64,000 bases of DNA, from contig JAVLUZ010000340.1 of the NCBI GenBank assembly GCA_036768485.1, forward strand, positions 2,739,470 through 2,803,469, given 5' to 3'. Numbering within the stretch: the stretch's first letter is position 1; every line of letters begins with the position of its first letter. The DNA is from Mermis nigrescens. Taxonomy: Eukaryota > Nematoda > Enoplea > Mermithida > Mermithidae. The position numbers were made by a program, and so were the translations under genes. Below the pieces are notes generated by a model, which made no database searches, was not told the origin of the DNA, and saw nothing but the letters and a program-made list of their open reading frames with translations. This document shows, one piece after another, positions 10,010-23,559 of the stretch.

Positions 10010-13000
10010 CTGTTAAATAGAATCAATGCAAAGATACACACGAGTACCTATTAGGAACATACTTGCACTGATGCTTTTAAAACATTCAGCTACCTACTTA
10101 AGATATTAGATGAAACGACATTAAATGACTTTCAACTTGAATAATAGTCAAAGCCGCAATGTTTTTCGCGTGAGATTTTATCATACAAGGTGATTAAGAA
10201 GTAAGTTTCCCGCAATTTTTACTGCTAACAGGTCCGTAACAAGCAGGAGGAGGTGGGAGCCCGTCCAAAATATAAAAAAACACATGAGGCTAAATAAAAG
10301 TTCTCGAAATCAACTAAACAAGATCGCCAAAACACGTAGGTACTTATCTATTAAAAATCTAAAAAACTTGTTATATAAAAAGTCCAGGCTTAATCTAGGC
10401 ATAGCAAACATGTCAAAACTTTTAAGACATCGTAAGAAATTTTTTATTTTCCGTAATGCTTACCTTTGAAAAGCTTCAAAATTTAGTACAAAGACAAGAT
10501 TTTCGAAATTTCCCGGAGTCAAGCTTGCACCGATTGTTGAGAAACCAGCCATGAATAGAGCGTACACTAAAGATTTCCTTATCTGAGTTTGAAATTAAGT
10601 AATTTTTCAGAAATAAAGCAATGTTTCTTAATTTTTTATTCGTCGTGGAACGCTAAAAATACCATTATTTGTGTAACTGGGGTATACCTGCTTCACCGTG
10701 AATACTGAGGAAAATTCCACCCGCACCTGTTTCTTGGATTTATCGGTCTGATTCGCATATAAAGGATAAACTTCCACCTCTTGCTCAATTATGCGCTGCG
10801 CTTATATTTGCTACCTACTAGGAATAGAGACAACTCTGAGTAGTAGCAACTCTGCTACATTTTTGTCTGCTTCCAGTCGGTTCATCAGATATGATTTATG
10901 ACTTCAAAAATTTCGTTCCCAAAAAATCAGTTTTTGGTGTCTTTACAATAATTCTGATAAGGAGCTGAAATCACAGCGCAAAGCGACGAAAATTTTAAGG
11001 ATTCCATTGTAAAAAGAATATCGGAGAAATGAAATTATTATGTTAGACATTTTTTAAAATTAATTTCCACTTCCGTCTTTAAATCTTTTCGTTTGTGCGC
11101 CGTGCAGCAGTCGCTGTTTCATTTGCATAGCGCGAACGACCAAGAATGCAACTTATACGCATCAAAACATTTTGGAAGCAAAATTATGCACTTTCAATGA
11201 GACGATGCAATGATTTTTAATGACTGTCCCTCCTTCGAGATAATTTACAGCATCATTGTATACTTCAATGAAGCGTACCGCTAAGCGCAAAAAATGTAAA
11301 CTGATGCCGCTTGCGGGTGCTCGCGATGATTTGTTTGTTTAGAAACTTGAATAGCCTGTTATATAAAAGTCTCTAAAACATAGGTACGTAACCAATACAT
11401 AATAGATAGGACACTGCACGAAGCTTCCGGCTTTTCTCAACGATAGCCAAAAAAATCTTAGCTGCAGCGAATAGATGATGACATATTTAAAACATTCTTG
11501 ACATTCCGCGAGCCCCGACCGACGCCTACAACTTTACACGCTCGTCAACTATACGAATTATACTTTTGCGAGGAATGAGAGGAGAGATCAACAGCTGTCC
11601 TTCTTTATCTTAACGCAGTTCTAATCAATAAGCACGACGAAGCAAACTCACCGCCAAGTGCTGATAGCACGCGCGTGAAACAAGCATAAAAAATGTTTTT
11701 CATGTTTACTACATCAGGCGTTATTGGTCACGTTAGGTAAATGCGTCAACAAAACGAACGAAAAAATCTCGTTAAATTAGCCGAAGGGAAATGACGGGCA
11801 CACAAAGGAAGTTTCTATAAATTCTAGTACATCGTGAAGTGAGCATTCCATTCAACGTTCAATTCTCGAAAAATCAGCAAAATTAAAACACCACAAAATT
11901 TGTGAAATTATGCTAACATTCCATAACCGCTTCATGAAGATAAAGGAAATATTTTAAACGAGCTTATGATTTTTACGGTCTTTATTCGAAATGTAGAGTT
12001 CACTACATTTTTAATTTATCTAACCGAAAGCAAATGATATTAGAAGATCACAAAGGTCAAAGCTCTATACTGGAATATTACAAGTAAAAAATATGATTAA
12101 ATTTTTTGCATGTAAGCACAATGCACAGTCGGTCTATGTAGACGTCAGCTAGGAATAAACAGACGATAAAACTCAGCTTTATTGAGCTAGTACTTATGAT
12201 GGTCACGGCTAGAAGCGATAAAGTTCAGGGCTTTCCTGCAATTAAATATTTCATATAATAGAACAGAGGACTTTAAAATTTTTTTGAAGAAATGTCAAGG
12301 ACGTTCTTGATAATGCAATAACTAAACTAAAGTTAGTGCAATTCGTACTGCAAGCCTTATTTGCCTAGGTTATGATTTCGCCTGCCATTCTATAGTAATA
12401 GCATAACTAGTTTGCGAGTCTTAACGTCTCTTGATTTGTCGAAAACTGCCACGTCTACAATACTTTTATGAAATCGAACGTCTTTTACCGAAAAAATGGA
12501 GAAAACCTCAACCTGGTCGCTTCAAATAAATATTACAACGTAAAAAAAGAATGAAAATTTTTCTTGACCTTGTTAAAAACAAAACCATAAGTTATTCCCT
12601 GACGCAGTGCACTAATGGCTTCAATAAGTTAACGTTTACGTCAAGACATTGGTGTATCCAAGATACTTTGCCAGTCACCAAGAATTCAAAAAGATCAATT
12701 GACAATTTTCGTAGTATTTTATTCACAATATGCAGAAATTTACTACATCCAAAAAAATCTTTCACAAATTCAAGAAGCCACAGTAAATTATATTTGATAG
12801 GTAATCTAATTTTGATCAACCTGAAATGAATAAAACAAAGCATTACAAAAATCAACGTGAACGAAGAAAGATATTTAGAACTTATATACGAGTATGTCTT
12901 GATTTTCTATCATTTCTTATAATGCAGCCAATTGATTTGTTAAAATCCAGCGGTGGATCCAGGATGTCCGTAAGGGGCGGCACAACACCACCCTTTCCCA

Positions 13001-15580
13001 AGACAATAAAAAAGAGACATAAAAATCTGTTCCTGATGTTAACTTATACCGAAAATTTCGAATTTTTTCATCAATTCGGAATTACAAAGAGTATCAATTG
13101 TATGCTGTCAAAATGACATTCGGCATATATTATTTTCGATGAAAAATCTAAAACTACTGTTCCTTACTTTTTTTGCACATGGTAAAATTACAAAATTAGG
13201 CGCGAAGCGACGAACATTTTCAGAATTTCTGCTGCAAATGGTATTACTCGTAATTATTATTAATTAGCATGCACTATTATTGTATCGTTAATATTATAAG
13301 AATTACAAATATTATTATTAATATTATTGCTAATATTAAAAATAATGACTAGAAATAATTGAAAAATACTTAGATGTATTTTCTTTAACTCGCTAAATAT
13401 GTTGAGTCGATAAAAAAGACACCCCCGCTTGATCTGAATCGTCTCACACTTTTGCAATAAGTAAACTTGACTGAATATTGCTATCGTTTTTCAAGAAATA
13501 CCCCAATGATATAAAAAATTGAAAGTCGTGAGTGAGCAATGAGTACTAAGTATGAATACTCTAGCTTCTGCCCGGGATAAGCTCTGATCCGGCCCGAGCA
13601 GGGGCAGACTTTGATTACTTTAGGTATATTTGGTATATGCTTGAAACATACACGTAATAGGGAGATAAGGCAGACATGTAACAGGGGGATAGGATAATCC
13701 CCCACCCAAAGTTGATCGTTCCCCACCCTCCCCCCTTAAGTCAGTAAATTGTTGATCCACTCCCGATTTTTAAAAAAAATATTTTTTGGCCGTTTTTGGC
13801 CAAAAATTGGAAGTCATTAACCCACCCCCCCAAATTGTGAGCCGTTACATGTCCCCCACAAACTGAGATTATTTTTTATTGCCCCATTTTTGACAAAAAA
13901 AAACTTGTGTTTAATCCATTTTAGCAAAAAAAAATTCAGGTCAATTACCTACCCAAAAAATGGACGACTATATACCTCCTCCATAGATTTTGAATTGTTA
14001 CATGTCTGCCTACAATTAATTATGTAGGTACGCCTAGTTTTTTTACTGAGCCACTTTCTAACCCTGACCTTTAATTACCATAGGTGCAACTGAATCGATT
14101 TGAAGCCATTGATCTACACAATGGGCGCACAAGGTCAGGGTCGGCAGGGGGGGTAAAATCTAATAAATCCAAAACCGATAATTTAACGCTGACGAATTTT
14201 GTTGCTTAAACGACCAAAATGGTCAAAATAGCCTATAAATCGTCTTTTTGTGGTGATTTCGCACTTTGACAGCATATTTAGTCTATTCTGACTGCATTAT
14301 ATCACTTTTAACACTGAAAATACAAAAATTAAGCGATTTTGGGGTAAAATGTACAAAAAAGTACTAATCCAGCGCAAAGCGCCGGAAATTTTTATGAATT
14401 TTAACTGCTTTTGACCTCAAAAATGGTGTAGAAAACGTTCCATCAGATAAAAATCGCCGGACAGTACCTATCCGACTGACCCTTCGGCGGAGGTAATACC
14501 CCCTTACCCCCTCCTATGTGTATGTATGATCTACTAACACTTTTGACCTAAATTACAAGGTCACTAATCATTCTTTCTCAAAAAAGGCCGACTGCCTCCC
14601 CCGTTCAAAATTTTGAAGTATTCTCTGTAAAGACACATAGATAATGTAAACTGTTCGCACTTCAGACCTCTTTTGCACTTGAATTCTGACCTTTGATGTT
14701 TCTTATGTTTGTTGAGAAAATATCCAGGGAAAAAGCAACGCCACGCAGTTCCAACAATAATAAAAGCATACAACTTAGTCGCTTTGAAGCTTTTTGTTCA
14801 GAAAATCAATAAATTTCGTAATATTCTCGTGCGAAGACAATGTATGCACTACGTCTGTAAATATATTAATGCCTGCTACGATAATATACATTACGCTCAG
14901 TGATTTAGATTCCGCAGTCATATTCCTCAACATTTGATTAACCTAGCCACTCAAAGACCGTAGCATGCGTATTATGCTGAAAGCGGCTTTTTTCTTGTTG
15001 CACACAATCCTAATGCCTAGTATGCGCTATTTTCATAATAAACTTAAATGCGTGTTTCGCGAGAATTCAGGTTCAGCGCTAGTCCAAAAGCAAGAAAAGG
15101 ATCTCTAAACAGTGGTTGGAAACCAATATGTAACATCACAGATTACATAATAGAAGATTTAAGGCATATAACGCTTCTAAAAAATTAGCATTAAAAACGA
15201 CTATGCAGATAAAACTTAAACGGTCACCAGATACGAGCGTGCGCATTATTATTACGAAAAGCTTTAGCCACATCAAATGAAGTGTACACAGTGGCGGTGT
15301 TAATATAAAAATTATATTCTATAGATACATGAATCAGTTCACAACTCAAAAAGACAAAAAATATTCATGACTTTCAAAATTTTATCAGAGAGCATATCAG
15401 CGGGTAGACTAGAAGACTGCATTAAAATGCAGGCATGTAGAACAGGGTCAGAGCTGCACAGATCAAAGCATAATAGAAACTACTTTGGAACTGCAATTGG
15501 AATCGAATAAATCGAAACTAGAAAAGTGATTGATGACTAAGTTAGCAAAAACCCCATAAAGACTGCGTTGGGTTCCACAC
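10010..15580 (-). other. Part of the large PKC intron between exons 3 and 2
   Basis: No exon or conserved coding signal was recognised here. Open frames near 12551-13116 lack protein-like features and splice support. Bases 13255-13350 are ATT-rich simple sequence. Bases about 13680-14530 hold two or three GC-rich repeats, one starting CAGGGTCGGCAGGGGGGG at 14116 that is related to repeats near 50320-50700 and 55735-56124. A hairpin variant, gcgcaaagcgcc, lies near 14372. Confidence 0.5.
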
Positions 15581-16022
15581 CAGTGTTTTTTTGTACAAGG
15601 TCCGTTTGTACATGTACAAAGATGTTCCCCAAAAGCCTTTGTACATCATGTAAACACAAATTTTTGGGTAATATAATATAGAGCAGTAGCGATTTTAGCG
15701 CGGTAAAAACAGAGTTGTTCGACTTTTGGTAGTGTATTTTAGCTAATGGGTCTCTAAGGGCAAAAATCACTAAGAATCGTCTTAAATCGGCGCGAAGCGC
15801 CGAAAAAGTTGACATTTTTCTTTTTGAAATGCTATTTTTGTCATTATAAAAATATATAACACACAATTACTCATTTCGGCGTGAAGCGCCAAAAATTTTT
15901 GCGAATTTTTAGACCTTTTTTTGCAATTTTTGTCTTCCCAAAAATCTTTGTACATGTAAAAAGACGTTCCCGAAAAGTCTTTGCACATCGGAAAAAATCT
16001 TTGCCGAATATAAAAAACCGTG
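15581..16022. mobile_element. hAT-like MITE (GTACAA family), 442 bp
   Basis: It starts CAGTGTTTTTTTGTACAAGG and ends TTGCCGAATATAAAAAACCGTG. The flanking 8-mers are ttccacac (15573-15580) and atccacac (16023-16030), 7 of 8 identical. Subterminal TTTGTACATGTACAAA-type palindromes occur at both ends. Two internal hairpins, at about 15788-15802 and 15875-15889, carry the GGCGC...GCGCC motif. The length equals that of the copy at 43725-44166. It lies in the PKC intron. Confidence 0.88.
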
Positions 16023-17497
16023 ATCCACACGCAAACTTTTAACGACTCGAAAATTCGGGAGGGGTAGTCTGATGTTAAGGAGGTAAATTAATTGAATGAC
16101 CTTCTATTTCGGAACAAAGACGACAAAAAGCACCAAAAATGGCCTTAAATGAAAATTTTGTCAAAAAGTCAGGGAAGAATAATAAAATCATAACTTGAGG
16201 GAAAGGGAACGACCAACACTGGGTAAAGGATCCTTCCATCTCTTTATCCCGTAACACGTTTTATTAAAACGAGAAACTTGCATATCACCTTGATTTAAAT
16301 TATATTCTAGCTCGAATAATGGAATAAAAGTCACGTAACCTTTTGCTAGGGGTAACAAACAAGCATACGCAAATGCTCTAACATAAAATGCAGTATACAA
16401 TTTAAAAGACCGTCTAAAACAAAAGTTATTCGCAGTGAATCAAATTGTTGATGACCACTACTTGTCTTAAAAACCAACTTTAAAATGACGAGGGTAAGCA
16501 CAAAATAAATGAATAAAAAAGATATTATTTTCAAAACTTTCCAAGAGCATTTGCAAATTTCGACATGGACCTCTATCGAAAAATGTTAGCGCGATAATTA
16601 AAGACCAAGTAAAGGTCAGCATGGGCCTTTAGATGGGGACTGGAACTCCATAATTCGCGACGCCCACTTCAAACACCCAGATAATAATTTTTGACATTTG
16701 CTTCGTGATTTTTCGCAATTGTTGACCCATCACAACCTCTAAGGAACTAGGATGCAAACCGCGTATGGGTAGAGGCGCTGGTGCTAGCTGAGCAAGGCCC
16801 AAATCAATACTTAAGAAACCTTTAAAGCAGAATCAGCCCACTGTTTTGATAAGTCTCGATACCTTTCATTCATTTTTTCTTTTCTTAACCGTGTTGTTTG
16901 TAAGCCTTTTTAAAGACACTTGATAGTCATGTAGAAATTTATAGAACATTGCGGATAAATTAATTATTTTAGGTAATTCAAACATTCCTGGAAGTGAGAA
17001 GAAGTAATATCGTTAAAGTATGATGGTTTTTATAAATGGGGTAATTCAAAATCTACACAAATTCTTTCTAAAAACGGTTTATGGCAAATCACATTCATAT
17101 GACAATCTGAAATTAGACGTAATAGTCAACTAGGGTATTGTCGAGAGCTGACAGACAATACATTTTTAAAGCATGGCATTAGAATCTAGAAAAAAACGAA
17201 ACCGTAAAACCATTCGTAAACGAGCTATGTACTCATGCCGCTGATAATTTTTCAGATCTCCTAACATAAATATCTATGAATAATTTTGTAATATTGTACG
17301 CTAATAATTTTAATAGATTTACAGGCTAATTTGAACTTATATATCAATTATTGCTTTGGCTCGCAGACAAACGATTACGTGCAAAAACACAGCGTATTTT
17401 ATGCACCCTATAGCAAACGAAACACTAACAGACTGTTTCCCAAAACCATAACTACACTACGTTCGAAAAAAACATTAGGAATAAAACGGGAATTCAC

Positions 17498-17756
17498 CCA
17501 AAAATCCCGATTTTCCTTCGCTAAATCATCAAAGTACAATCGGCAATTTGCTACGAAATCATCGGGCGGTATGGCGCTATCATGGAATACTGTAAAACCA
17601 ACGCTATGACCTTGGCGCACTTCAGTGGAAAACTCTTCCTCCCACTTCGGATTGAATGTCTTAGGTACCGTACACGTTTTATTGATTAAGTATTCATCAA
17701 CGTCCACGTTAACATATGCATCCAGCACCGGCTGTTGCGCTTGATTATTTTTAGCG
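17498..17756 (-). CDS. Pkc98E: Novel protein kinase C, coding exon 2 (C2 domain body)
   Basis: This exon carries residues 31-116, most of the C2 domain. Readable landmarks are LDAYVNVDVDEYLINKT, PKTFNPKWEEEFSTEV and VFHDSAIPPDDFVANC, which are near-diagnostic of novel PKC C2 domains of the epsilon type. These domains lack the full set of calcium-binding aspartates and act in lipid or protein binding. The acceptor is TTTTTTAACAG|C and the donor is TTTTGG|GTGAAT. The exon begins with one base completing codon 30 and ends in phase 0. Reading through the donor gives an unrelated run to a stop, so the longer open frame is not coding there. Confidence 0.93.
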
Positions 17757-18090
17757 CTGTTAAAAAATAAATAAATTTATTCCGATCAAATATGATCAAA
17801 TGCTGTTAAGTGTTAAATTCGTAAAACACGAAAGTGAAAATTACTTTATGACATTGAATGGGTGGTAATGAACCAAAGAGTTGACTAGCTGAATTAATGG
17901 AAGAAACTTAAAAGAGACTTTTGGCAAAAATCTAGAAACAAAGGTGTATGCAAGGCCGCATTTAGGGTAGACAAGCGGGCCGACCCCTTGGCCGAAAAAA
18001 AGTTTTAGCGGGTAAGAAGTGAAAGGAAAGATGGAAAGATGACAAAGTTGCATCCTATTCGATAATCTTCGAATTTCTGGTACTTCGCGC

Positions 18091-18528
18091 CACAGTTTTT
18101 TTGTATTCGGCAAAGATTTTTACCGATGTACAAAGAGTTTTCGGGACCGTCTTTGTACACGTACAAAGATTTTTGGGAAGACAAAAACTGAAAAAAGGTT
18201 TAAAATTCGCAAAAATTTCCGGCGCTTTGCGCCGAAATGAGTAATTGCGTATCTTTATAATAGCAGAAATTGCATTTCAAAAGGAAAAATACGGAATTTT
18301 TCGGCGCTTCGCGCCGTTTTAAGACGATTCTTAATGATTTTTGCCCTTAGAGACCCAGGAATTAGCTAGGATACACTACCATAGGTCGAACAACTCTGTT
18401 TTTACTACACTAAAATCGCTATTGTACCTTATTAAAGTACCCAAAAATTTGTGTGTACAAAATGTTACAAAGACTTTTAGGGACCATCTTTGTACATGTA
18501 CAAACGGACCTTGTACAAAAAAACACTG
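18091..18528. mobile_element. hAT-like MITE (GTACAA family), 438 bp
   Basis: It starts CACAGTTTTTTTGTATTCGG and ends GGACCTTGTACAAAAAAACACTG, inside perfect 8-bp direct repeats cttcgcgc (18083-18090 and 18529-18536). Internal hairpins lie near 18219-18233 (TTT loop) and 18302-18316 (TTC loop). It is opposite in orientation to the 15581 copy. It has no coding capacity. Confidence 0.9.
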
Positions 18529-18712
18529 CTTCGCGCTACATGTGAAGTATTTTCCATAATTTTGCCTCTAATGGGGCCAAAACAACACTTTTCACAGTCT
18601 ATTGATAGAGCACAATATCCTTTTTTCCGAAACGTAAGCTTTATATAATCTTAATGAATAGAGCATGTGGAAAAAGGTCGGAATATGCGGTTTTTATGGT
18701 TATCTCAACGAA

Positions 18713-19109
18713 AAGGGCCGTATTTATAGGGGGCGAGGGCGTGGGGGGGCGGTCGACCCCTCTCCCTAAGCCGGAAAAATTTTTTCGAAAGGTAAGATAA
18801 TGTACGAAAACAGGAAAAAATTGCCTGTCTTTGAGGTAAAATCTTTAAATTTTCGGCGCTTCGCGCCAGTTATGAAATATTTTTTCATAATTTTGGCTAA
18901 AGCGCGGCCGAAAAACGACATTTTTAGAGCATTTTGAGTGAAAGAAATCTTTTTTAAAAAGTTTGAATTTTATGATCTTAATGGATAGTGCATGTCGAAA
19001 AACGACGAAAAATGCGGCTTTTGCGAGCTATCCCGACGAATTTTCCGAGATAAAGACCAATTTACGTTGAGTTCGCCCCCTCCTTAGTTGAATCCTGGAT
19101 ACGGGCCTG
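18713..19109. mobile_element. hAT-like MITE (GGGCCGTA family), 397 bp
   Basis: The left end is a mutated CAGGGCCGTAT (reads AAGGGCCGTAT) and the right end is ATACGGGCCTG. The flanking 8-mers are tcaacgaa (18705-18712) and ccaacgaa (19110-19117), 7 of 8 identical. A hairpin GGCGCTTCGCGCC lies near 18855. The same family occurs at 40346-40719. A longer relative lies at 49673-50299. Confidence 0.82.
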
Positions 19110-20504
19110 CCAACGAACACACATGTAACGGTATGAAATTTCGCGAGGGGGTCTTCGGCAATTTTTAAGGGAAGAGGGCACATGACCTCCAATTTTTGAC
19201 CGAAAATTCAATTTTTTTAAGAGTCGGGAGGGGAATCAAAAAATTTTGTGGCTTGGAGGATGGGGGGACGACCGAAGTTTGGGTGGGGGATCCCCTTGTC
19301 TCTCCTGTTATATGTATGCCAAAGAAGTTTTCGAAATAGAAAACAATTTATGTTGGGTCCGCTCCGCCCCTTGGGCGAATTCTGGATACTTGCCTGGTTC
19401 TACCATATATTATCTTCTGGCCATGCTGCTATAATCAGCGAGCTTTAACTTTGAGCTGCACTGGAGAATGGCCCCGGTCCGGGGCCTGAAAATTTTAATC
19501 TTATTGATAGATACAACTTCAACAATCATTGTTGAATGCTGTCGAGCTAAGATTTTCAGCCAGAGTTGCATTTGGTCTGTGGAGGTCATAGAGCTTTGCG
19601 AGCTTAAATTGCTCTAAAATTGAGTAGAAAGGTTTAAAAAGCGTACTCAGTACATTAATAATTAGGCTCTTGACGATTCTGGTCACTTTCGAAAAAAGCA
19701 GTGGCGTAGCTGTAGGGGGATATGGGGGGGGGGCTAGTCCTACCCTAAAATTTTGGAAGTACGAGTATTGTTACAATGGAAATTCTCAAAGCTTATCTGG
19801 AAGACCGCTTAAATAGATTTTAGCACACTTTTGAACTAATGAGCCTAGAATTTTCAGGTGCTTCGCGCCTTTTTATTTACATACAGCATATTTTTTAATA
19901 TAATTCAAGTAAAGCTATATTCCGAAAAAAATTTTGGTGCGTAGATCTCAGTGTGAAAAGCTCAAAAAGGCCATTATTATTGCCTCTCTACGAGTAATTG
20001 TTGAGATATTCGGATTGAAAATTCACGTCCCGAATATTCAGAAGGCCAGCTAGGCCTCTGGAAAAAAGGCAGTAACGTTTGCCTATTTATGGCCTTAGTC
20101 TTACTATATTTTCTCCGGGAAAAAGGCACTTATCAAAAATCTCCACGTGCAAGTCTGCTTGCAGCTCTACTTGAAAGACGAGCAGTTCAATATATGTATA
20201 TATCAAGGAATAAAACGCTAATTGATATTATTTACATACAATTGATTCATGCTGTTCTTGAATGAGTCGGTTTAATTTCAAGGGTATTCCCTTGTTTAAT
20301 TGAAAAACTAAAACTAGGTGGACAAAGGTACAATGCAATTATAAACAACAACTCCCAAGTATTACCAGAGAAAATAAAAGTTTTCAACCAAATATGAACA
20401 TGATTTTACATTGAGTAAGGGTGCTAATGCGTATTAATTACTATTATTTTTGTGTATTATTCTTCTTCTATTATCATTATTATTTTATTATTTTTTATTT
20501 CGAT

Positions 20505-20858
20505 ATTATTAACTGAACTGAAATAATTTATTGCTGAAACGCGACAATTACGAAGGATGCAAGAAAATGATAAAGACGTAGGTCAATAAAGTGAAAATGT
20601 ATATACAGCAAAAGGCGACAAGCAAGTCATAAAAATGACGATTTACGCATGCTCTCTAATAATTTTGATAAGTCGACAATTAATCTAGATTTAAATATAT
20701 TTAAATTAGGGGAAGAAACTACAAAATCAGGTAGGTGATTCCAAATCCTTGACTAATAATTTGATACATCGTACATAGCAAATATGCAAGCGACGTATTT
20801 CTAATCGACACAAGTTGAGTTGTATAAGGCGCTCGTCGTAAGAAGAGGACTATGATAT

Positions 20859-20925
<67 letters not shown>

Positions 20926-21040
20926 GTAAATTTACGCTGAACAGCCTCAAGCCTATTTATATCACTAATGTTTGAAAAAGGGGTTCCATATAGCACAAGA
21001 ATATTTGAGGACCGGTCTGATACGTATAAGACGAATAAGA
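20505..21040 (-). pseudogene. LINE 3' end (reverse transcriptase C-terminus), decayed
   Basis: Read on the minus strand, about 21040-20930 gives a sequence like IRIRPVLKYSCAIWNPFSNI then DINRLEAVQRK. This is the YVRPxLEYxSxxWNPxxxxDIxxLExVQRR block that closes the reverse transcriptase of jockey/CR1-type LINEs. A later part (about 20760-20650) encodes the terminal WNHLPDF-type segment seen in the 23.6-kb copy. The frame is broken by a 62-bp AT array. The 3' side ends near 20505 in ATT-rich sequence. Confidence 0.75.
20861..20922. repeat. (AT)31 microsatellite
   Basis: An uninterrupted run of AT dinucleotides, 62 bases long, inserted into the coding remnant of the minus-strand LINE fragment. 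Such perfect arrays are usually young and length-variable. Confidence 0.97.
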
Positions 21041-21521
21041 GCTCTGGGGAGACATCCGCCCAATTCGTGATTTTCCTAAAATTTCCATAAATTAGTAGAA
21101 AAGGTACTGTTTTGAGCGCTTTTACCTTCCGTTTGCTGAAAAGTGTCGAATTTTCAACGCTTTGCGCTAAATACTCATTTTCGACTACATTTTCTTATAT
21201 TTAATCGAATTTTTCTGATATTCTTTGAGAATTTTTTATGTTTTCACGCTCTAGAAAGATAGAGCATCGTCAGAAACGCCGAAAAATCATGTTTTTGACG
21301 CGTATACACCATTTCTAAGCTCAAAAGAGACACTTTAAAATTTCAACCCCCAGAATTTCCATACTATACATGTCTAGCTGGGCACAAATATTACAAATCA
21401 TGACGATGTGATTGACAATTTATATGGTATGTTTCCAGGCCCCGGCCCGTTTTCGATATATGAGTCGGCCTCGATACAATGCAGCTTTTTTATGTCCATA
21501 TGTATGTGATATGCTCCTTAC

Positions 21522-21610
21522 CTTGAAAGAAGCCGCGTCGACCATTCGGTTGGCTTTAAATCGGCTGCTTCTATTACCCGTATCTTCACCGTGCCATTAA
21601 ATATGACCAT
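21522..21610 (-). CDS. Pkc98E: Novel protein kinase C, coding exon 1 (start of C2 domain)
   Basis: This is the first coding exon of a novel PKC (epsilon/Pkc98E class), a diacylglycerol-activated, calcium-independent Ser/Thr kinase acting at membranes. It encodes residues 1-29 and two bases of codon 30, beginning MVIFNGTVKIRV and continuing EAADLKPTEW. This is the typical start of a novel-PKC C2 domain: a hydrophobic strand followed by (C/I)EAxDLxPT. The ATG has G at -3 and G at +4. An overlapping ATG just upstream is out of frame. The exon ends at a consensus donor (CAAG|GTAAGG) in phase 2, and exon 2 supplies the missing base. The frame stays open upstream of the ATG for some distance, so the start rests on family alignment. 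Confidence 0.9.
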
Positions 21611-22389
21611 TTCATTTATCACAAGGACAATTATACCGAGTTCAACGATTTGAGCGTATATGCTACTATTCAAAACAGCAAAATAATTACAACTTCCTCA
21701 GTCTGTTACGCTGATCGTTAGCAGATTGAACCTCGGTGTAAGATATTTCAAATTTCGCCATAATTCAAACTTTCTGATCCAGCGCTAAAATCGGTATGAA
21801 AAATTATTTTTTCTTATTACTCTATAAAAGTGAAACAGCTCAATCAAATAAAGAAGGGGCGTCTCTTAAGAAAAAGCATAAATGTTAATCTCGAACCAGT
21901 CATTCAAAACATTTAACTACAAAACATTTGTAAAATTAAACGGAACCAGAAGCAAGATAAATGAAAAGGAAATGTATTAGTGAGCAACGTTTGGAAAAAA
22001 CGTGTAAACAAAAACGCACGAAACATTCATAATAGCAGTAATTATAAATACATCATTATTTTTAATTTTGGCCTTTCAAAACCACGAAATTATTTTTGCA
22101 TGAGTATCATCGCTGCCATTGCTCACGCTGGGTATCATAAACTATTTTTGTTTAAAATCTAAAACATAACTATTAACTAATGAATAGGCGAGGGCCATAA
22201 GTTTTCATGGAAATGACTCAGAAACCAGCATTTTTATGAATTTTTTATCAGTAACATCTTTTACATATGTAACTTATTATAAGATATATCTTTGCACCGT
22301 ACAAAATTAACACTGATTTGAATAATCACTGCTACTATGATCCAACTTGTTGACAATCATAAAAATTATAACATGACTCCCGGTCATTT

Positions 22390-22960
22390 TTAGGGGGAGG
22401 TAGAGGCATACATGATCATAGGGGTTGGGGGTTTCAACCCTCCCAAAAAATATTTCGCCCCTTCAGAATGTTTTTCACCCCCAGAATTCGCGATTTTTCG
22501 GAACTTGCCGAAAATTCTCTGAAAATTCATAGAGAAGTTGCTTTTTAAAGCGTTTTTAGCTATCTTTTTGCTGAAAAGTGCCACATTTTCGGCGCTTCGC
22601 GCCATATACTCATGTTTTGATCATACATGCACAGCATGGGAATTCTAGGGAGCCCAAAAATGGTAGCTAGGTACGAGTCAAAAACATCGTTTTTTTAACG
22701 TTTCTGACGATGCTTCATCTTTCTAGACTATAAAAACATTTAAAAAAAATTCCGAAAAAAATCAAAAAAAGTCGAACAAATTGAACAAAATATAGTCAAA
22801 ACATGAGTATATTGATCCGAAGCGCCGAAAGTTTGGCACTTTTGAGCAAACAGATAGTTTAAAATTGCTTTAAAAAATCACATTTTCTATAGATTTTTTA
22901 AAATTTTTCGGAAACTTTCGAAAAATCGACAATTCTGGGGGGAGAGGGGAATAAAAAAAA
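22390..22960. repeat. Two adjoining copies of the CATGCACAGCATGGGAATTC repeat family
   Basis: Bases about 22400-22615 read as one partial copy in reverse. Bases about 22624-22960 read as a fuller copy beginning TACATGCACAGCATGGGAAT. Family landmarks are CGTTTCTGACGATGC, CTATCTTTCTAGA-like AT-rich spacers, a GCGCGAAGCGCCGAAAA hairpin, and AGCAAAxAGATAGCTAAAA. Other copies lie near 21060-21380, 32320-32640, 45235-45590, 53750-54330, 55020-55380, 59404-59790 and 61985-62400. No coding region or clear target duplication was resolved. Confidence 0.75.
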
Positions 22961-23559
22961 TTGTTGCTGGAGCGATAAAAATGGATGTCATATTCGTGAT
23001 CAACGTATAAAAATTGACTAACTTTCATCAAATTTCGGAAAATTTTGTCAAATCTCTCTCGAACCCCTCACGCCGCGTATCCAGGATTTTGTTTCAGGAG
23101 GGGCCGCGACCAAATTCTTTTAAAACACAAGAAGTACCCAGAGGATGAATTTAATTTTGCCGATTTTGCTACCTGGATGCTTTAGATACGGTGAGAATCC
23201 AATGTAAACACTCTCTTTTATGGCTGAGGGGTCTGAGGCACCGTTTTTTCCACTTTTTAGTCTATTTGTCAACCAAAATTTTGGGAAATAGAAAGAATTT
23301 TTGGGCTCGGTTGGCATTCGTGAAAAATTTTTGTAATGTTAAAATGCGTTTTAGGGAGGTAAAACTTCAAAAATTTTTCGGCGCTTCGTGACGAATTGAT
23401 TTAATTCTTACTTGTTATTAATCTTTAAGCCGCGCCACGCCAATCGCAGCATTTTTATCGACAATCTGGTCTAGAACTTATTATTGTAACATATTTGTAA
23501 AAAAATATTTAAAATTAACATATTTCACATATTTTTAACATATTAATAACAACTTATTA

